Assembly: GCA_964591375.1 (NCBI GenBank)
Contig: CAZQAU010000039.1
Span: 1 to 10,885, forward strand
Source of the DNA: CAYYYG01 sp964591375
GTDB lineage: Bacteria; Patescibacteriota; Microgenomatia; UBA1406; GWC2-37-13
Direction: 5' to 3'
Length of the DNA: 10,885 nucleotides
Part shown: positions 6,355 through 10,885 of the stretch, one piece after another
Numbering within the stretch: position 1 is the first letter of the stretch
How the letters are laid out: each line of letters opens with the position of its first letter
Notes under the pieces: generated by a model
Told to the model about the DNA's origin: nothing
Seen by the model: only the letters and a program-made list of their open reading frames with translations
Database searches by the model: none
Made by a program: the position numbers and the translations under genes

Positions 6355-7218
6355 ATGAAAAAAATAACTAATAAAACAGAAGGTAATGATCAAGAGAAAG
6401 TTATAAATGACTCTCCAATTCAGTATCAACAATCTCCAAAATCTAATAATTACATTATGATTGCACTTCTTATGGCGGTGTCATTCTTCGCTGGATATTT
6501 GCTAATGAAAACCACCTCATTACAAAAATCCTTAGTTGATGCAAAGGCGCAACAAGGTCAAACCGCTGGCACACAACAGCAAGCTCCTCCTACTAAAGTA
6601 TCTATTGATAAAGTAAAAGCGGTATTTACCGATGGATTTATTCGTTTCGGAGATAATAAAAACAAAGTACTAATTGTTGAAGTTACTGACCCAAGTTGCC
6701 CATACTGTCACATTGCAGGAGGTCAGAATCCAGAACTGAGTAAACAGGCTAATTTCCAGTATAAATCAGATGGCGGACAATATAATCCTCCGGTTCCAGA
6801 AATCAGAAAGTTAGTTGAAGAAGGAAAAGCAAGCGTAGCTTTTATCTACGGAACAGGTCACGGAAATGGAAGGTTAGGGATGGAAGCTATGTACTGTGCA
6901 TTTGAAAAAGGTGACTTTTGGCCGGTGCATGACAAGCTTATGAATAATGAGGGATATACATTGTTAAACGATACAATTAAAAATGATCGTGCTCAATCTC
7001 AAGGATTAGCCGACTATCTTGCTTCAGTAACCGACTCAGCAGCAATGAAAGGATGCCTTGATAGTGCAAAATATGACGCAAAGTTAACTCGGGATGAGCA
7101 GGAAATTGCCAACGGCCTTGGCTTCCAGGGAACACCACACTTTGTAGTAAATGAAACCATAGTCAATGGAGCACGTGACTGGAAAGATATTAAAGCAATT
7201 GTTGATCCATTACTTTAG
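6355..7218 (+). CDS. DsbA/BdbD-like membrane-anchored thioredoxin-fold oxidoreductase
   Basis: This 287-residue protein acts outside the cytoplasmic membrane in making or reshuffling disulfides. It has a polar N-terminus, one membrane anchor (about 33-52), a Q/A/P-rich linker, then a thioredoxin-4/DsbA domain. The active site is CPYC (C115-C118, followed by His) and the cis-proline motif is GTPHF (T260-P261). Two further cysteines (in AMYCAFE and KGCLDS) recall the second disulfide of BdbD-type proteins. The domain spans roughly residues 85-287, with a helical insertion as usual for DsbA. It is the first gene under the perfect BlaI operator, and the HMA/cupredoxin gene follows 33 bp later. 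That context suggests it protects or matures external thiols under copper or oxidative stress, perhaps those of the cupredoxin or of the M56 tail. No Shine-Dalgarno sequence is visible. Confidence 0.88.
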   Translation: MKKITNKTEGNDQEKVINDSPIQYQQSPKSNNYIMIALLMAVSFFAGYLLMKTTSLQKSLVDAKAQQGQTAGTQQQAPPTKVSIDKVKAVFTDGFIRFGDNKNKVLIVEVTDPSCPYCHIAGGQNPELSKQANFQYKSDGGQYNPPVPEIRKLVEEGKASVAFIYGTGHGNGRLGMEAMYCAFEKGDFWPVHDKLMNNEGYTLLNDTIKNDRAQSQGLADYLASVTDSAAMKGCLDSAKYDAKLTRDEQEIANGLGFQGTPHFVVNETIVNGARDWKDIKAIVDPLL

Positions 7219-7251
7219 GTTTAGTATTAAATTAACAATTATTACATTGAA

Positions 7252-8601
7252 ATGAATCGACTTAAAAAAACTACACTTTATGTAAAAGGTATGCATTGTC
7301 CTTCCTGCGACATATTAATTCAAGATAAATTTAAAGAAGTAAGCAATGTTAAGAAGGTAACAGCGAACTATAGAACACAAGAGGCAGAAGTATGTTATGT
7401 GGGTAATCTGGATAAAACTAAACTTAATCAGAAAATTAATGAGTTCGGATATACACTTACAGATAAAAATAGAATCGTTGAATCGGTTGAGCCGTTATCT
7501 AAAAGATTATCTGATGCAGGCGTTATTGCGATTCTCTTATTCATAGCCTATTTTTTCGCACAAGAATTTAAAGTTTTACCTGATTTTAATATTACATCAT
7601 CATTGACTCTTACATCTGTATTTATCTTGGGTCTTGTAGCCTCTACGTCGACATGCATGGCAACATCGGGGGCTTTATTTTTATCTACAATAGGAAAACT
7701 GAATAATAGAGAAGCATCCATGAAGCAAAATATCATACCTGCGATAAGTTTCAATGTTGGGCGCGTTCTTTCTTACGGAGTATTTGGATTTGCATTTGGC
7801 TATTTAGGAAAAACAGTTGCTTCAAATTTTCAACTTGGATCATTTCTATCTCTATTTGTCGCGGTTATGATGGTTCTCATCGGTCTTGATATGCTTAAAT
7901 TATTCTCATTCTCTTCATTATTTTCTTTATCATTCACAAAAGGAATCTTTGAGAAACTTGAGCATAGATTTATCAAATCTCCGAAGCAGACAGCATTCTT
8001 TCTTGGTGCTATTACCTATTTACTACCGTGTGGATTTACTCAGGCAGTTACTATCTATGCACTTGGGCTTGCTAATCCTGTGCAAAGCGCTATTATCCTT
8101 ATGGTATTTGCACTAGGGACAATGCCAGCACTCATCGCTCTAGGATTTGCATCATCCTTTACCAAACATTCATTCTATCCAACATTTCAAAAAATCATCG
8201 GTGTGCTTGTGTTTGCCATCGGTATAAGCTATGTAAGTAATGCACTCACGCTGTATGGCGTAAACGTCAACTTCCTTTCATTGGGTAAATCATCTGCTCA
8301 AAACACAACAACTGACACAAATATTACCGAAGAAAATGGATTTCAAATAGTAAAAATGAATGTCAATGCAGCCGGATATCAACCAGATTCGTTTACAATC
8401 AAGCAAGGAGTACCCGTAAAATGGATCGTAAACGGCGAAAATGTCTTTGGCTGTCAAGGTACACTGCTCGCACCAAAAGCAGATATTCAAAAGACACTGG
8501 AAAAAGGAGAGAATGTATTTGAATTCACTCCGGAGGAAAAGGGAATTCTCGCCTTTTCCTGCAGTATGGGAATGTTCAGGGGACAGTTTAATGTTATTTA
8601 A
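7252..8601 (+). CDS. HMA domain - DsbD_2/TauE-like membrane core - cupredoxin fusion protein
   Basis: This 449-residue protein has three parts. Residues 5-70 are a heavy-metal-associated (HMA) domain with the Cu(I)-binding motif GMHCPSC (C16, C19). Residues about 90-332 form a membrane core with roughly seven helices, resembling the DsbD_2/UreH/SafE group; its hallmark cysteines sit in the paired motifs STSTCMATSG (C135) and LLPCGFTQA (C260). Residues about 360-449 are a cupredoxin-like domain with likely ligands C401 (FGCQG), C437 and M441 (FSCSMGM). With seven helices the HMA domain faces the cytoplasm and the cupredoxin faces outside, giving a possible inside-to-outside copper relay through the two membrane cysteines. 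Proteins of this layout are known, annotated vaguely as sulfite exporter TauE/SafE family or cytochrome biogenesis proteins; direction and substrate are not settled. It shares a transcript with the DsbA-like gene. Confidence 0.85.
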   Translation: MNRLKKTTLYVKGMHCPSCDILIQDKFKEVSNVKKVTANYRTQEAEVCYVGNLDKTKLNQKINEFGYTLTDKNRIVESVEPLSKRLSDAGVIAILLFIAYFFAQEFKVLPDFNITSSLTLTSVFILGLVASTSTCMATSGALFLSTIGKLNNREASMKQNIIPAISFNVGRVLSYGVFGFAFGYLGKTVASNFQLGSFLSLFVAVMMVLIGLDMLKLFSFSSLFSLSFTKGIFEKLEHRFIKSPKQTAFFLGAITYLLPCGFTQAVTIYALGLANPVQSAIILMVFALGTMPALIALGFASSFTKHSFYPTFQKIIGVLVFAIGISYVSNALTLYGVNVNFLSLGKSSAQNTTTDTNITEENGFQIVKMNVNAAGYQPDSFTIKQGVPVKWIVNGENVFGCQGTLLAPKADIQKTLEKGENVFEFTPEEKGILAFSCSMGMFRGQFNVI

Positions 8602-8619
8602 CAATTATTGTTTAATAAT

Positions 8620-8776
8620 ATGAAGAAAAAATTATGAGAGTAATGGATATAGCAAATAATAATCTGAAATCCACACAACGGCAAGAGATAAAAACACTTG
8701 CCCTAAATATTATCTCGATCAGACTAAACAGATTAGCCGGATGAAAGAGAGGAGAGAAACATGGTACAGTCAGTAA
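8620..8776 (+). pseudogene. Decayed remnant of a DUF305-family protein
   Basis: The 196-bp gap between the HMA/cupredoxin gene and the CDF gene is not empty. From 8634 one frame reads VMDIANNNLKSTQRQEIK and continues TLALNIIS. At 8715-8717 the reading must slip by one base, after which another frame continues DQTKQISRMKERRETWYSQ and stops at 8774-8776. Joined, these match the C-terminal half of DUF305 (A..MA..L....k..EIK.LA..II..Q..EI..MK.W...WY) with conserved spacing. An ATG at 8620 opens a five-codon frame (MKKKL, then stop), which looks like the start of a signal peptide and suggests that most of the gene was deleted. DUF305 proteins include the copper-binding CopM of Synechocystis, which fits the setting. 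The match is from memory of the family, not a search. Confidence 0.6.
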
Positions 8777-8797
8777 TATTGTCTGTAAAATAGATCT

Positions 8798-9673
8798 ATG
8801 GCACATTCACATGACGATAGTACTGCAAACATCAAAACAGCTTTTTTTCTTAATTTATTTTTTTCATTAGCTGAACTTATAGGTGGATACTTAACAAATA
8901 GCCTCGCAATATATAGTGACGCTTTACATGATTTAGGAGATACATTTTCATTAGGAGTATCATGGTATCTGGATAAAGTATCAAAACAACCTCGTAATTC
9001 TTCATTTTCCTATGGACTGGGCAGATTTTCACTTCTTTCAGCCTTCATAAGCAGCGTAGTCCTTCTCATTGGCTCTCTATATATTCTATCTGAAGCCATA
9101 CCTCGTTTATTAAGCCCTGAACATTCTAATGCGCAAGGTATGATCTTGTTTGCCATTGGAGGAATTCTCATCAATGGTATAGCCGTATTACGATTAAAAA
9201 AAGGTCAATCAATGAACGAAAAAGTTATTTTTTTACATATATTAGAAGATGTTTTAGGATGGATAGCCGTTCTTATAACGGGAATAATTATCTATTTTTA
9301 CGATATACATATACTTGATCCATTGCTTTCCATGGCAATAGTTCTGTTTGTTCTCTGGAATGTAGCAAAAAATTTAAAAGCTACAGTTAAGCTTTTTTTA
9401 CAAAGTGTGCCAGAAGGATTAGATATTACTGATTTAGAAGCAAATATCAAAAAGATTCCTCATGTACAGGCGCTCCATGATACTCACTTATGGACACTTG
9501 ATGGTATTCATCATATCTTAACAATCCATATCGTAATCGCAAACGATACTACCGACAAAGAAGCTGTTGTCATTAAATGTGAAGCAAAAAAGCTATTTAA
9601 TAAACAAAATATCGAGCATTCAACTATTGAAATAGAACGAGAAGGTGAAGTATGTGAATTAGATAATCATTAA
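8798..9673 (+). CDS. Cation diffusion facilitator (CDF) metal efflux transporter, ZitB/CzcD-like
   Basis: This 291-residue protein exports divalent metal in exchange for protons across the cytoplasmic membrane. It has six membrane helices (about 13-192) and a cytoplasmic C-terminal domain (about 205-291). The transport site is the classic HxxxD/HxxxD pair: H44-D48 in SDALHDLGD (helix 2) and H147-D151 in HILEDVLG (helix 5). This composition is usual for zinc-transporting members (Zn, possibly Co or Cd). The N-terminus is His-containing (MAHSHDD) as in many CDFs. The cytoplasmic domain has the expected VQALHDTHLWTLDG segment and ends with a Cys/His-bearing tail. The second CDF gene starts 10 bp after its stop. 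No Shine-Dalgarno sequence precedes the ATG; a TAAAAT at 8786-8791 could be a -10 for a nearly leaderless transcript, but the -35 is poor. Family call secure, metal inferred. Confidence 0.92.
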   Translation: MAHSHDDSTANIKTAFFLNLFFSLAELIGGYLTNSLAIYSDALHDLGDTFSLGVSWYLDKVSKQPRNSSFSYGLGRFSLLSAFISSVVLLIGSLYILSEAIPRLLSPEHSNAQGMILFAIGGILINGIAVLRLKKGQSMNEKVIFLHILEDVLGWIAVLITGIIIYFYDIHILDPLLSMAIVLFVLWNVAKNLKATVKLFLQSVPEGLDITDLEANIKKIPHVQALHDTHLWTLDGIHHILTIHIVIANDTTDKEAVVIKCEAKKLFNKQNIEHSTIEIEREGEVCELDNH

Positions 9674-9683
9674 TTCTTACCTT

Positions 9684-10289
9684 ATGGGTTGTTGTAAAGA
9701 TGATATTTGTAAAACAGAAAAATTAGATCCTAAATTAAAACAAGTATTTACTATTGTACTAGCTATTAATTTGGTTATGTTTTTTGTGGAGTTAATTTAT
9801 GGGATTACTGCCCGTTCTAATGCGCTCATAGCTGATTCCCTCGACATGCTTGGGGATACATTTGTCTATGGCGTTACTCTTTATGTGCTTACTAAGAGTC
9901 TACATGCTCGTACGAAGGCATCTTTTATGAAAGGGATAATAATGCTGTTATTAGGATTATATGTGATATATGAAACGATTAGTAAAATTATTAATCCAAT
10001 TGTGCCGGCTGGAGAAATTATATCTATCATAGGAATTTTGGCTTTAGTAGCCAACCTTATCTGCTTTTTACTTCTTATGAAGTATAAAAATGGGGATTTA
10101 AATGTCCGTTCTGCATGGATATGCTCAAGAAACGATGTAATAGGGAATATAAGTGTCATTATCGCTGGATTGCTCGTAATATACTTAGGTTCTATGTGGC
10201 CTGATATTATTGTCGGATTTGCGATGGCAGTATTGGTATTGCAATCATCAGTACAAGTAATTATAGAAGCATACAAAAAGTTTAAATAA
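9684..10289 (+). CDS. Short CDF-like cation transporter lacking the C-terminal domain
   Basis: This 201-residue protein has six membrane helices (about 21-41, 47-70, 79-103, 110-133, 144-168, 171-195) and ends right after the sixth, so it lacks the cytoplasmic regulatory domain of ordinary CDFs. The helix-2 site is D54-x-x-x-D58 (ADSLDMLGD). In helix 5 the equivalent motif is C147-S-R-N-D151, so a cysteine replaces the usual His or Asp. A cysteine-bearing N-terminus (MGCCKDDIC; C3, C4, C9) could bind metal or hand it to the channel. I recall a widespread group of short 'cation transporters' with the same CSRND motif and Cys-rich start, so this is a genuine subfamily rather than a truncation. 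It is 10 bp after the longer CDF and 4 bp before the HXXEE gene. Substrate unknown; a softer metal than zinc is plausible. Confidence 0.85.
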   Translation: MGCCKDDICKTEKLDPKLKQVFTIVLAINLVMFFVELIYGITARSNALIADSLDMLGDTFVYGVTLYVLTKSLHARTKASFMKGIIMLLLGLYVIYETISKIINPIVPAGEIISIIGILALVANLICFLLLMKYKNGDLNVRSAWICSRNDVIGNISVIIAGLLVIYLGSMWPDIIVGFAMAVLVLQSSVQVIIEAYKKFK

Positions 10290-10293
10290 TTTT

Positions 10294-10638
10294 ATGACAA
10301 CTGAAAGTATTTATATTGTCATGCTTGGAATTCAATTTTTACATTCAATAGAAGAACTCTCGCATAATTTTCATGAAAAGTTTCCTTTGTTTAAGATGTC
10401 ATTCAGATTTTTCCTGACGTTTGAAATTATCTTTTTTTCATTTTGGTTAGCAGTAATTCTATTTCAGCAATTCCCTCTTAGAAGCCATTTGATAAATATA
10501 TTTATCTTATTGATGTTTGTAAATGGTTTATGGCATTTAGTATGGTGGGGCGTTATAAAAAAGTATGTTCCCGGTCTCATGACAGCGCCATTTTTTATTA
10601 TCACATTTTTAATATATTATTTTCACAAATTCCTATGA
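10294..10638 (+). CDS. HXXEE domain-containing membrane protein
   Basis: This 114-residue membrane protein has about four hydrophobic segments. It carries the hallmark HSIEE (H17, E20, E21) near the end of the first helix and a second conserved block, NGLWH (77-81) followed by KKYVPGLMTAP (89-99), both typical of the HXXEE family. The conserved His and Glu residues suggest a buried metal site or an enzyme active site in the membrane, but the family has no established function that I know of. It starts 4 bp after the short CDF gene and overlaps the next gene by 4 bp (ATGA), so the genes are almost certainly co-transcribed and translationally coupled. That links this family to metal handling here only by context. 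Confidence 0.75.
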   Translation: MTTESIYIVMLGIQFLHSIEELSHNFHEKFPLFKMSFRFFLTFEIIFFSFWLAVILFQQFPLRSHLINIFILLMFVNGLWHLVWWGVIKKYVPGLMTAPFFIITFLIYYFHKFL

Positions 10639-10885
10639 CAGTAAATAAAGAAAAAAAATTAACGATTTTTCTCTATTGGTTCGGATTAGCAAATACTTTT
10701 CTTCACCCAGTATTACCATGGTTTTTCCCTCATCATTTTTTTTGGACACCAAGAAATATTCCTTACGAATTTATGATTGGCGGAATATATATCGCACTTG
10801 GCTTGGTAATGGTAGCCGCATCTAATAATCCTTTAAAACATAAATTATTTATTGATTTCAGTATTTTAGCGAATCTTTTTCACGC
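10635..10885 (+). CDS. DUF6632-like small membrane protein (partial, cut by right edge)
   Basis: An ATG at 10635 overlaps the stop of the HXXEE gene and opens a frame that stays open for the 83 codons left in the window. The protein has an N-terminal helix with LTIFLYWFGLANTF, an aromatic stretch ending WTPRNIPYEFMI, then GGIYIALGLVMVAAS and FSILANLFHA. The 'iYxALGxxLxxAsxxPxxHxxxIxFsxxxNLxHA' arrangement resembles the DUF6632 family of small polytopic proteins of unknown function. The C-terminal part lies beyond the window. No function can be given; its coupling to the HXXEE and CDF genes places it in the same operon. Confidence 0.6.
   Translation, partial: MTVNKEKKLTIFLYWFGLANTFLHPVLPWFFPHHFFWTPRNIPYEFMIGGIYIALGLVMVAASNNPLKHKLFIDFSILANLFH

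Noticed and set aside
8290..8604. Cys-rich minus-strand frame of 104 codons
   Set aside because: It is antisense to the cupredoxin domain; the cysteines have no family pattern.
7232..8609. 12-bp repeat TTAACAATTATT at 7232-7243 and 8598-8609
   Set aside because: Both copies lie in AT-rich spacers and have no conserved placement relative to starts; chance is likely.
8600..8612. AACAAT-T-ATTGTT dyad after the HMA/cupredoxin gene as a terminator or operator
   Set aside because: The stem is six mostly A/T pairs with a one-base centre and no useful U-tract; such dyads are common in AT-rich spacers.
8761..8793. ATG at 8761 preceded by GGAGAG, resembling a ribosome binding site and start
   Set aside because: The frame stops after ten codons and is out of frame with the CDF gene; the GGAGAG belongs to the DUF305 remnant.
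9881..10276. Open minus-strand frame of 131 codons
   Set aside because: It is antisense to the short CDF gene, whose metal motifs are intact.
1..10885. CRISPR arrays, tRNA or rRNA genes, insertion sequences
   Set aside because: I saw no regularly spaced repeats, cloverleaf-like segments, rRNA motifs, transposase reading frames or long terminal inverted repeats.

Overview
The window looks like AT-rich DNA from an uncultivated bacterium of the Patescibacteria/CPR radiation. I infer this from a reduced type IV secretion set (VirB2-like pilin, VirB6-like channel, PrgI-TraC fusion, VirB4 ATPase) of the kind common in that group, very compact spacing, and the absence of a recognisable Shine-Dalgarno sequence at essentially every start. 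TGA serves as a normal stop for several genes, so this is genetic code 11, and a code-25 (TGA=Gly) lineage such as Gracilibacteria is unlikely. A run of exactly 100 N inside VirB4 shows that this is a scaffolded assembly.

Left half (1-4816, minus strand): an operon reading leftwards from a full-consensus sigma-70-type promoter (4816-4788). Its order is pilin-like protein, VirB6-like polytopic protein, PrgI-TraC fusion, then the VirB4 ATPase, which is interrupted by the gap and runs off the left edge. This is the core of a DNA- or protein-translocating type IV secretion machine.

Divergent intergenic region (4766-4962): the secretion promoter, an array of related AT-rich dyads, and the promoter and operator of a BlaI-family repressor.

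Right half (4963-10885, plus strand): a BlaI/M56 two-gene signalling pair, then a DsbA-like exported thioredoxin, then a three-part membrane protein (cytosolic HMA metal-binding domain, DsbD/TauE-like membrane core, external cupredoxin domain). A 17-bp dyad, TACTACAC-N-GTGTAGTA, lies over the blaI start (one mismatch) and again, perfect, over the promoter of the DsbA-like gene. The sequence itself therefore links the BlaI/M56 pair to the thioredoxin/copper genes. Next come a decayed DUF305 remnant and a second close-packed group: a full-length CDF metal exporter, a short CDF-like transporter with a Cys in its metal site, an HXXEE membrane protein and a DUF6632-like protein cut by the right edge.

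Working model (inference): metal or thiol stress outside the cell is sensed by the M56 membrane protease. The protease inactivates BlaI, which derepresses its own operon and a copper-handling/disulfide module; the CDF genes nearby extend the metal-efflux function. The unusual parts are the regulon wiring, the small three-Cys external tail of the M56 protein in place of a penicillin-binding sensor, and the single-chain HMA-channel-cupredoxin relay.
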